Assembly (NCBI GenBank): GCA_016342385.1
Contig: JAEINM010000071.1
Location: 1 to 12,690, forward strand
DNA from: Spirochaetaceae bacterium
GTDB taxonomy: Bacteria; Spirochaetota; Spirochaetia; DSM-2461
Reading direction: 5' to 3'
DNA: 12,690 nucleotides
Part shown: one piece after another, positions 6,258 through 12,690 of the stretch
Numbering within the stretch: the first letter of the stretch is position 1
How the letters are laid out: the number at the start of each line of letters is the position of its first letter
Position numbers and translations under genes: made by a program
The notes under the pieces: model-generated
Told to the model about the DNA's origin: nothing
Databases searched by the model: none
What the model saw: the letters and a program-made list of their open reading frames with translations, nothing else

Positions 6258-7456
6258 ATGAAAAGTCACATATCAATTTTGTTAATATTTTTTCTCATTC
6301 TCGGTGGATGTGCCAATGAGAAAAAAGAGGTGACTGAACCTCATGATGCTCCAGATCCGCTAAAAGTCATCGAAAGTGACCCCATTAATAAGTCTATAGA
6401 TGTTATCCGAATTGCTGCTGTTGGCGCGAAAACCGGAGATGCCGCTCATTCTTACCGCATATTCTACCCGGCTATGCAATATTCCATTGATAAAATAAAC
6501 AGAGAGGGGGGGTTACTGGGGAAAAAAATTGAACTATTAGAGTTTGATAATATGAGCTCTGTACTCGGATCTAAGAAAGCCGCCATCGATGCTGTTGAGG
6601 CGGGGGCAATTGCGGTCATTGGCGCCTTTTGGAGTTCTCATTCAATGGCCATGGCTCCTATTCTTCAGGATGCTGAAGTTCTTATGGTGTCTCCCAACTC
6701 CACCAATCCCAAAGTGACCTTAATCGGTGACTATATTTTCCGGGTCTGTTATCTTGACTCCTTTCAGGGGGCGGCTATGTCGGATTTTGCGAGGAATGAC
6801 CTCAAGGCTGAAACTTCCATTATCATCACTATGGCCGGAGATTTATTCAGCATGGGACTCGGCAGCTACATAAAGAGAGCTTTCTGGCTCTTGGCGGCAC
6901 AGTCCTGTGGGAAGGAACATATCTTTCCGGAGCAAATGATTTTATTGATATTGTCAAAGAGATAAAAAGGCTGAATCCCGATGTTGTCTTCCTTCCCGGC
7001 TATCCCAGAGAATCGGGTTTCTTAATGAAGCAAGCTAGGAATTTTGGTGTTGAAAGCCTCTTTTTTGGAGGTGATGGCTGGAATCCCGAACTTTTCGGTT
7101 TCGCCGGTGATGCTGTGGACGGCAGTTATTTCATACAGCAATGGGATGAGTCTTCTTTACTGGAAGAAAGTCTCCGACTCATAGAGGATTATACCAATAG
7201 TCCCTATGGGGAAATTATGGAAATCAATAGCGATCTTCCCATGACATATGATGCCATAATGGTGCTAATCGATGCAATCAAAAGGGCAGGGAATCTAGAA
7301 CCCCGGGACATACGAGATTCTTTGGCTGAGACAGATAATTACAGGGGCGCTACAGGAACAATAAGGTTTAACGAAAATGGCGATCCGCTAAAATCGGCCA
7401 CAATTCTTCGATTTGAAAAGGGTAAAGCTCTTTTTGTGACAAATGTCTTTCCGTAA
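6258..7456 (+). pseudogene. LivJ-like substrate-binding lipoprotein, broken by one frameshift
   Basis: Two frames together give one family member of about 399 residues (Peripla_BP_6, branched-chain amino-acid or amide binding). Part 1 (6258 to about 6884) has lipoprotein signal MKSHISILLIFFLILGGC, then IRIAAVGAKTGDAAHSYRIF, INREGGLLGKKIELLEFDN and AVIGAFWSSHSMAMAPILQ, all typical of lobe 1. Left in frame it ends at a TAA (6963-6965) after 27 unrelated residues. From about 6884 the -1 frame continues with LALGGTVLWEGTYLSGANDF, LNPDVVFLPGYPRESG, FFGGDGWNP and TGTIRFNENGDP to the TAA at 7454-7456. Joining at AGAGCTTTC restores the family's AFxALGG motif, so one base appears to be missing near 6882-6887. 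The kinase gene begins 15 bases downstream. It could be a true pseudogene, a sequencing error, or less likely programmed frameshifting, as no classical slippery heptamer is seen. Confidence 0.82.
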
Positions 7457-7471
7457 ATACAAAGGAGTTAA

Positions 7472-9130
7472 ATGAAAAGAACACTTCGCTTCAAAGTCAA
7501 TGTGACCATACTTATAACATTTCTCGCCATAGCCATCATCTATACACTGATACAGCTTCCATTTCAGGAGAGGCGAATCCGGACAGCTATGAGTAGTATA
7601 GAGACTATACTGCAGACGCTGGTTGACCGGGAAATGAATCAGATTGCCAATGAGATTTACGAAAGTCAGATGACCACATATTCCATTGGAGGGAGGCTGG
7701 AGGCTCTTGAGCTCCGACTGGGACAAATGAAAGAGGTGGGTGATATTCTCTCCATAAGCATTTATGACAGTACTGGGGAAATTATGCTTTTCAAAGGGGT
7801 GGAGACATCCATGACCCTCTTGACACCACAAGTTAAGAGAGACGTGGAAGCTCATCCTTATGTTAAAAAAGCAAAACTTCAGGGGGTAACAGCTCTTCAA
7901 TATATGGAAGAAATATCCCTTCTCGGCGAAAGACTCGGTTACATTCTCATTTATTATTCCCTTGCAACTATTGAAAAAGAGCAGAAATTTTCTTATTACA
8001 TATTCGGTGGTTTATTGGGTTTTATCTTTCTCATAATGGTAATTATTCAGAATATCATTTTTCATCAAATAATCATCAAACCTATATTCTCTCTTCGCAA
8101 GGCCATGATCGTTTTGCAGCAGGGAGCTCTCGGTGAACAGATTGACAACTCCTTTAAAGATGAGTTCGGAGATCTGACAAGCACTTTTAACCTCATGTCA
8201 AAAGATCTGGCTGATTCCTACAAGCGAATTGAAGACCAGAATACAGAATTGATCCGGACATATGATGATCTGAGTAAATTGAACCTGGAGCTGGAAGCTC
8301 GGGTAAGGGAGAGGACAATAGAACTGGAAGAGGCTAACACAGCGCTCAACTATACAATCGAGGATCTTCAGAGAATGCAGGATCAGCTGGTACAGACAGA
8401 GAAAATTGCCGCTTTGGGTCGACTTGTCTCCGGTATTGCCCATGAGATCAATACTCCCATAGGAGTCGGAATAACAGCCATATCATACCTTGAAAACGTT
8501 ACCGGAGAGATCCTTGATAAGTACAAGACAGAGCAGCTCGGTCGCTCGGACTTGAGCACCTTTCTGAATAATGTCGGAAATTCTTCCGACCTTGTCCACA
8601 AAAATCTGCAGAAGGCTTCTGAGTTAATCAAGAGCTTCAAACTCATTGCCGTCGATCAGACTTATGACGAGATCAGAACTTTCAAACTTAAAGAATATAT
8701 AGATCTTCTTCTTTTAAGCCTTGAGCCTAAACTAAGAATGATAAAAAAGAATATTCAGATTCACTGTTCCCCGGATCTTAAGGTGAAAAGTTATCCCGGA
8801 GCAATTGCCCAGATTCTGACGAATCTTATCATGAATAGTCTGGATCATGCTTTTGAAGAGATTGAGAAGAGCATAATCTCTATTAAAATTGCAGTTGAGG
8901 GTGATCAGCTGAATATAGAATATTCTGATAATGGAGCCGGTATGACCGAGGAGGTTCGAAGTCGAATATTTGAGCCTTTTTATACGACAAAAAGAGGCCA
9001 GGGCGGGACAGGCCTGGGTTTGTCCATTGTCTTTAATATTGTAAACCAGAAACTTAAAGGATCCATTTCCTGTAAGAGCTCTCCAGGAGAAGGGTCAATC
9101 TTCGACATCAGTATTCCATATGAATTGTAA
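7472..9130 (+). CDS. Sensor histidine kinase: periplasmic sensor, HAMP, coiled coil, HisKA, HATPase
   Basis: The 552-residue protein has TM1 (about 9-29), a periplasmic domain of about 145 residues, TM2 (about 176-198) and HAMP (about 199-250, with P204 and the downstream DEFGDL motif). A heptad-like coiled coil follows (250-310, LELEARVRERTIELEEAN), then HisKA with His324 in SGIAHEINTPIG. The ATPase domain has the N-box (N451/N455 in ILTNLIMNSLDHAF), G1 (SDNGAGM, 485-491), F-box (FEPFYTT, 500-506) and G2 (GGTGLGLS, 511-518), so all catalytic boxes are present. AAAGGAG about 6 bases before the ATG supports the start. It follows the broken LivJ-like gene by 15 bases, suggesting that binding protein was its ligand-presenting partner. 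The last 11 bases overlap the glycosyltransferase gene. No response regulator lies next to it. Confidence 0.93.
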   Translation: MKRTLRFKVNVTILITFLAIAIIYTLIQLPFQERRIRTAMSSIETILQTLVDREMNQIANEIYESQMTTYSIGGRLEALELRLGQMKEVGDILSISIYDSTGEIMLFKGVETSMTLLTPQVKRDVEAHPYVKKAKLQGVTALQYMEEISLLGERLGYILIYYSLATIEKEQKFSYYIFGGLLGFIFLIMVIIQNIIFHQIIIKPIFSLRKAMIVLQQGALGEQIDNSFKDEFGDLTSTFNLMSKDLADSYKRIEDQNTELIRTYDDLSKLNLELEARVRERTIELEEANTALNYTIEDLQRMQDQLVQTEKIAALGRLVSGIAHEINTPIGVGITAISYLENVTGEILDKYKTEQLGRSDLSTFLNNVGNSSDLVHKNLQKASELIKSFKLIAVDQTYDEIRTFKLKEYIDLLLLSLEPKLRMIKKNIQIHCSPDLKVKSYPGAIAQILTNLIMNSLDHAFEEIEKSIISIKIAVEGDQLNIEYSDNGAGMTEEVRSRIFEPFYTTKRGQGGTGLGLSIVFNIVNQKLKGSISCKSSPGEGSIFDISIPYEL

Positions 9131-10319
9131 TGCCTTTGATAATATGAACATTGTATATGTGACTGATAACTATTGGCCAAGAATGAGCGGAATGGCCGTT
9201 TCTATCGATTCTTTTTGTAGAGAATTAAAAAAAAAAGGAATTGATGTTCATATTCTGGCACCTGATTACCCCAATGCCAAAGAACATGATGCAATGCACA
9301 AGGACATCAATATTCATCGTTTTAAATCATTGAAAATATTTTTTTCAAAAGAAGATAGATGCGTTTCCCCATTTCAGGAACGTAAAATCTCTGATGTAAT
9401 GAATAGTATAGATCCAGCGATAATTCATATTCAAACTGAGTTTAATATGGGCAGGATAGCCATTAAATATGCTATCGAAAATAATATCCCTTTAATTGCT
9501 ACGGCTCATACGGTGTGGAGAGAATACGCCTTTTACATACCTATTTTACCCGGGTTTTTTCGAAATTCTTTTGTCTCCTATTATTATAGAAAGTTCTATA
9601 TGAATATTGATAATATCGTTGTTCCCAGCAAGGCTATGAAACTGTATATAGAAACCTATGTGCAGAATAAAAATATCTCAATTATCCCCACGGGAATATG
9701 CCCGGAAGAGTTTTCAGGGATCAGGAAAAGAGGGAAGGTCGTCGAATCGTATCTTGGAATGACCCATAGTGAATTGGCTGATAAAGATATACTGTTGTAT
9801 GTCGGTAGAGTCTCCATTGAAAAAAACATTCCGTTTCTCATAGATGTTATGAAAGAAGTACTCCCTCATAAGCCAGATCTTCTTTTCATAATTGTCGGAG
9901 ATGGTCCCTTTAGAGAAACCCTGAAGCAGATTGTACAAGATGAGAATCTTGAACAATCTGTCAAATTTACAGGCTATATAGGAAGGGAATATATACGATA
10001 TATGTATTCAATAGCGAAAATTTTTGTATTTGCATCTAAAACAGAATCACAGGGATTATCAGTTCTTGAATCAATGATTTGCGGGACTCCTGTTGTTTCT
10101 ATCGGAGTCATGGGTATCCTTGATACGATGAAGGATAATAAGGGTGGATTTATGGTTGAAGATGATGTTGACTTGTTTGCGGGAAAAATAGTCGAGCTGT
10201 TAAATGATGACATCCTTTACAGAAAGAAATCTGAAGAAGCACTGGAATACTCAAAAGAATGGACTATAGAGAAACGGGTCGTTAAAATGGTTCAACAGTA
10301 TTACAATCTTATTACATGA
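9120..10319 (+). CDS. GT4-family glycosyltransferase
   Basis: This 399-residue GT-B fold enzyme transfers a sugar from a nucleotide donor, probably at the cytoplasmic membrane face. The N-terminal acceptor half opens with NIVYVTDNYWPRMSGMA, includes HIQTEFNMGRIAIKYA and AHTVWREY, and has an aromatic/basic stretch (PGFFRNSFVSYYYRKFYM) that may sit on the membrane. The C-terminal donor half has LLYVGRVSIEKN (225-236), IIVGDGPFR (257-265) and the EX7E catalytic signature TESQGLSVLE with E309 and E317. This layout recalls glycolipid synthases of the diacylglycerol glucosyl- or galactosyltransferase type, but substrate cannot be fixed from sequence. The ATG at 9120 overlaps the end of the kinase gene by 11 bases. 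A second in-frame ATG at 9144 starts just before the first beta strand (MNIVYVTD) and is an equally good candidate, as neither has a clear ribosome-binding site. The gene appears AT-rich. Confidence 0.87.
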   Translation: MNCNAFDNMNIVYVTDNYWPRMSGMAVSIDSFCRELKKKGIDVHILAPDYPNAKEHDAMHKDINIHRFKSLKIFFSKEDRCVSPFQERKISDVMNSIDPAIIHIQTEFNMGRIAIKYAIENNIPLIATAHTVWREYAFYIPILPGFFRNSFVSYYYRKFYMNIDNIVVPSKAMKLYIETYVQNKNISIIPTGICPEEFSGIRKRGKVVESYLGMTHSELADKDILLYVGRVSIEKNIPFLIDVMKEVLPHKPDLLFIIVGDGPFRETLKQIVQDENLEQSVKFTGYIGREYIRYMYSIAKIFVFASKTESQGLSVLESMICGTPVVSIGVMGILDTMKDNKGGFMVEDDVDLFAGKIVELLNDDILYRKKSEEALEYSKEWTIEKRVVKMVQQYYNLIT

Positions 10320-10378
10320 ACTCTGGGCAGAAAATAATTTCACTTTTCGGCCTTCTGTTTTAATTTAAACCGATGAAA

Positions 10379-11932
10379 TTAATAATAGAATTTTACATTG
10401 GCAATCATCCGGTTATTATCCCGCAATGTGTAGGCACTACTGTCGGATTCTGCAAAAAAGAACTGTCCTGTCAGACTGAATTCCCAATTCTCTATCCCTT
10501 TATAGTTTGTTTCAGCAATAAAGGTTCCTCCGGGATTTTTCCAGTTTACCTGTCCGAATAGAGCCAGTTCCAGATCCTTTTTGAAAGAAATCCGAGAACT
10601 CAGAAGGAAATCATTTTTAAAACTTCTCTGGTTTTTCGAACTAACCTGGTAATCAATATGGGATTGTTCTGAACTAAGCCATTCTCCCGCATATTCCAGA
10701 ATCCACTCTATCTGCTCAAAGGGGGATCTGCCTGAAAATCCATCAATTTTAAAGCTCAGTCCGCCAACATAACGGAGATAATCATCGTCTTTGGATTCCA
10801 GAGTATGATTATACAGAGCTTCTCCATGAAATCCCCAAGGACCGGTATTTGCGGAAAAACCGGCAGATCCATTAATGACGGGAACAACCGAACTCTCAAT
10901 TTCTAACTGGAACAATTGATTTAATGAAAGTTGAAATACCTGATTATTGTTCAGTCCGTAAAAAGCTCCTCCAAAGAGATCCACTCCGGGAAGTGAGCTT
11001 TTAAATTTTAGAAGATAGCTGATATTTGCCAGTTTTATATCTACCGAAGGATTTTCAATAACTTCTAATTCAGCTTTATCTGCAGGTATCCAGCCCATAT
11101 CGGTAAGCTGATCTATCGTGCTGTAATACCGCCATCGCGATATTATATCGGGATTTTTTCCCCATTGATAGAGTGGTAGAATTATGATGGAAAGGCTCGA
11201 ATCCCCGAAAAATAGATTCCATTCCAGAAGGTACCGGCCCCGCTTTATGATATTATAGGGATCAACTGAATCATAGGCACTATAAATATCCGCCGGGCTG
11301 TACATTTTAGATAGACTGTTTGAAATGATTTTTTTACCTATGTGTAGATCCATTTTCTTCATAAATAAGCTGCCGTATAACTCTTGTACAGAAAAATACC
11401 GTCGCTCGGAATCTCTATCCTGCAGGAAGTCCTTGAATTGAAAATCTTCTGATTCCTGAAAAACCGAGTGGTAGTCATTCGGGGTTGACCCTAAATTGAA
11501 ATGGAGATTGAAATTTAAACGCCAGATATCGTTTCCCGTGTAGCTATTCAATTCATTATGCAGTTCGAAAATGTGATGCCTATCCTGTGGATCAAGATTG
11601 AAGGAATCATTCTTTTCGAGAGTTGAAAAATATCCGAAATAACGAGAATCGATATTACCATGAAGATTTCTGAATAAAAGGGACAGATAGCTGGTCTTTT
11701 TTTGTATCTCTGAAAGCTCCTGTTCCTCCTTTTCTTCAGATTCCTCTTCCCGGCTGGCTTCCTGCTCTGGTTCAGCAAAAATATCCATAGGTAAATCCGA
11801 CTCTTCTTCCTCTTTACTTTCATCTATAGGATCCGCAAAGAGTTCCATAGTAAAATCTTTTTCATCATCGTTGTCCTGAGCATATATAGTGAGAGTCATT
11901 AGCGGAAATAGTAATAATAGGATATATTTCAT
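10379..11932 (-). CDS. Outer-membrane beta-barrel protein (DUF1302-like), partner of the RND transporter
   Basis: The 517-residue protein starts with a signal peptide (about 1-18, ending IYAQ). Next comes an acidic region with a duplicated motif: MELFADP at 29-35 and MDIFAEP at 49-55, each followed by a Glu/Ser/Lys-rich stretch, up to about residue 74. From about 85 on, alternating polar/hydrophobic strands with many Tyr, Phe and Trp suggest a beta barrel, and the chain ends NVKFYY, an aromatic C-terminus as used by outer-membrane assembly. The segment YGSLFMKKMDLHIGKKIISN, then MYSPADIYSAYDSVDPYN, then LPLYQW resembles the DUF1302/alginate-porin pattern 'lGkQiv.WG...inPtD...p.D...'. DUF1302 proteins commonly accompany RND/MMPL transporters. 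Here the start ATG overlaps the transporter stop by 4 bases (ATGA), implying translational coupling. It may be the outer-membrane channel for what the pump exports. Confidence 0.78.
   Translation of the reverse strand: MKYILLLLFPLMTLTIYAQDNDDEKDFTMELFADPIDESKEEEESDLPMDIFAEPEQEASREEESEEKEEQELSEIQKKTSYLSLLFRNLHGNIDSRYFGYFSTLEKNDSFNLDPQDRHHIFELHNELNSYTGNDIWRLNFNLHFNLGSTPNDYHSVFQESEDFQFKDFLQDRDSERRYFSVQELYGSLFMKKMDLHIGKKIISNSLSKMYSPADIYSAYDSVDPYNIIKRGRYLLEWNLFFGDSSLSIIILPLYQWGKNPDIISRWRYYSTIDQLTDMGWIPADKAELEVIENPSVDIKLANISYLLKFKSSLPGVDLFGGAFYGLNNNQVFQLSLNQLFQLEIESSVVPVINGSAGFSANTGPWGFHGEALYNHTLESKDDDYLRYVGGLSFKIDGFSGRSPFEQIEWILEYAGEWLSSEQSHIDYQVSSKNQRSFKNDFLLSSRISFKKDLELALFGQVNWKNPGGTFIAETNYKGIENWEFSLTGQFFFAESDSSAYTLRDNNRMIANVKFYY
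11929..11932 (-). promoter_or_regulatory. ATGA stop/start overlap coupling transporter and barrel genes
   Basis: On the minus strand the barrel ATG (11932-11930) and transporter TGA (11931-11929) share ATGA, with GGGG a few bases upstream. A ribosome ending the transporter could restart directly on the barrel gene. Confidence 0.75.
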
Positions 11933-12690
11933 TTTTCCCCATTCCTTACCGCCTGAAGTTTATCAGTCATTTCCACAAGACGAAGTCCTAAAATCGAGGC
12001 AATATTTCTAAATAGTTTAATAGAGATACTTTTTGCTGATCTCTGTAATCGCAATAAGCCATCCCAGTCGATTTCCATATAAGTCACATCCTCTATGGCT
12101 GTGACATTGGCTGTTCGAGCTACATTTCGCAGAAGAGAAATCTCGCCAAGAAGAGATCCCGTAGATACCTCATCAATAAAAACAGGTTCAGACCCATTAT
12201 CCGACACCCGCTCAACGTGGGCGGAACCGCTTAAGATCACATACATATGACTACCGGCATCTCCGCTCTTAATAATATAATCGCCTTTATTACAGGATAC
12301 AGTTCTCCCCAATAGAGCAATCTTCTTTATTTCCATCATAGTCATATCTATGAACAGAGGAGATTCTTTCAGTTTATCTGCCAGTCTGAGAGCCGCCATT
12401 TCTGCTATGTTTGTCAATTGCAGATTACTGAGCAGAATCGGGGTGATAAACAGATCTGCCAATAGGGCACAGAACATGACGACGGCAGCTAAAACCCCAA
12501 AGTAGACTATGGGCATAATCTGTGCAAATGCCAGAATAGAGAAACCCATAATCAAAGCTATGGAGGTGGATATAACCGGGCGAATTTCCGTGGTGATCAC
12601 TGCTTCAACGGCTTTTTCTCTGTTTTGATACTTTCTCATTTCAAGATTAAATCTTGTCATAAAATGAATTGTATCATCCACAGTCAATCC
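11929..12690 (-). CDS. RND/MMPL transporter C-terminus fused to a cyclic-nucleotide-binding domain (partial)
   Basis: The frame is open to the right edge (about 253 residues visible), so the 5' part lies outside. A TTG at 12687 is internal: the sequence reads GLTVDDTIHFMTRF, the conserved 'GxGVDDTIHF' of TM10-region RND/MMPL pumps. RPVISTSIALIMGFSILAFA and FGVLAAVVMFCALLADLFITPILL are the last two transmembrane helices. Numbering from 12687, a soluble cNMP-binding domain follows at about 110-235 (bases about 11970-12375): GDYIIKSGDAGSHMYVILSGSAHV, then the phosphate-binding cassette GEISLLRNVARTANVTA with G181-E182 and R191-T192-A193, which fit nucleotide binding. This domain would be cytoplasmic and could gate the pump with cAMP, cGMP or a related signal; that is inference. 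The stop overlaps the barrel gene by ATGA. Confidence 0.88.
   Translation of the reverse strand, partial: GLTVDDTIHFMTRFNLEMRKYQNREKAVEAVITTEIRPVISTSIALIMGFSILAFAQIMPIVYFGVLAAVVMFCALLADLFITPILLSNLQLTNIAEMAALRLADKLKESPLFIDMTMMEIKKIALLGRTVSCNKGDYIIKSGDAGSHMYVILSGSAHVERVSDNGSEPVFIDEVSTGSLLGEISLLRNVARTANVTAIEDVTYMEIDWDGLLRLQRSAKSISIKLFRNIASILGLRLVEMTDKLQAVRNGEK

Noticed and set aside
6876..6890. Programmed -1 ribosomal frameshift in the binding-protein gene
   Set aside because: No X-XXY-YYZ slippery heptamer is present at the junction, and the family does not use recoding. A missing base or a real mutation is simpler.
7388..7900. Minus-strand open frame of 170 codons across the binding-protein/kinase junction
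   Set aside because: It overlaps two genes with firm family motifs and shows no motif or ribosome-binding site of its own.
10328..10361. Possible terminator after the glycosyltransferase gene (CAGAA ... TTCTG followed by TTTTAATTT)
   Set aside because: Only five paired bases around a loop of 20. The convergent 59-base gap (10320-10378) probably holds a terminator, but I cannot show a stable hairpin.
12685..12690. TTG at 12687 as true start of the transporter gene
   Set aside because: The codons on both sides (GLTVDDTIHF) form a conserved internal motif of RND pumps, and the frame stays open to the window edge.

Overview
The window reads as chromosomal DNA of a moderately AT-rich, double-membraned bacterium. 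A free-living spirochaete (Spirochaetales/Spirochaetota) is my best guess. It rests on the protein families seen: lipoproteins with loose lipoboxes, orphan sensor kinases paired with solute-binding proteins, a 7TM-PAS kinase, and an RND pump ending in a cyclic-nucleotide-binding domain beside an outer-membrane barrel. This is inference, as there is no rRNA or other marker gene in the window. I see no tRNA, rRNA, CRISPR array, IS element, integrase or phage gene.

Layout. (1) 1-1354, plus strand, AT-rich: the 3' part of an ECF-like sigma factor (cut by the left edge), then a predicted lipoprotein that joins a degenerate TusA-like domain to a DsrE-like domain. (2) 1360-1423: a small repeat/hairpin element between convergent genes. 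(3) 1442-2527, minus strand, visibly GC-richer: a second ECF sigma factor followed by a small two-helix membrane protein. (4) 2659-5354, minus strand: a 7TM-PAS histidine kinase with a good sigma-70 promoter, then a secreted family-3-like solute-binding protein. (5) 5486-6196, plus strand: a divergent member of the Ate1/Bpt aminoacyl-tRNA-protein transferase family. (6) 6258-9130, plus strand: a LivJ-like lipoprotein binding protein broken by one frameshift, followed 15 bases later by a HAMP histidine kinase. (7) 9120-10319, plus strand: a GT4 glycosyltransferase whose start overlaps the end of that kinase gene. (8) 10379-12690, minus strand: an RND/MMPL transporter with a C-terminal cyclic-nucleotide-binding domain (cut by the right edge), overlapping by ATGA an outer-membrane beta-barrel protein with a duplicated acidic motif.

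How the genes may work together. Two back-to-back modules each pair a periplasmic solute-binding protein with a membrane histidine kinase. Neither has a transporter permease, an ATPase or a response regulator in the window. The binding proteins may therefore present ligands to the kinases rather than feed a transporter. The two sigma-factor genes each lie upstream of a cell-envelope protein of unknown role. The RND-CNB/barrel pair looks like an envelope export system that could be gated by a cytoplasmic cyclic nucleotide. The most noteworthy items are the RND-CNB fusion with its coupled barrel, the exported TusA-DsrE fusion lacking the TusA catalytic motif, the frameshifted binding protein, and the mirrored binding-protein/kinase modules.
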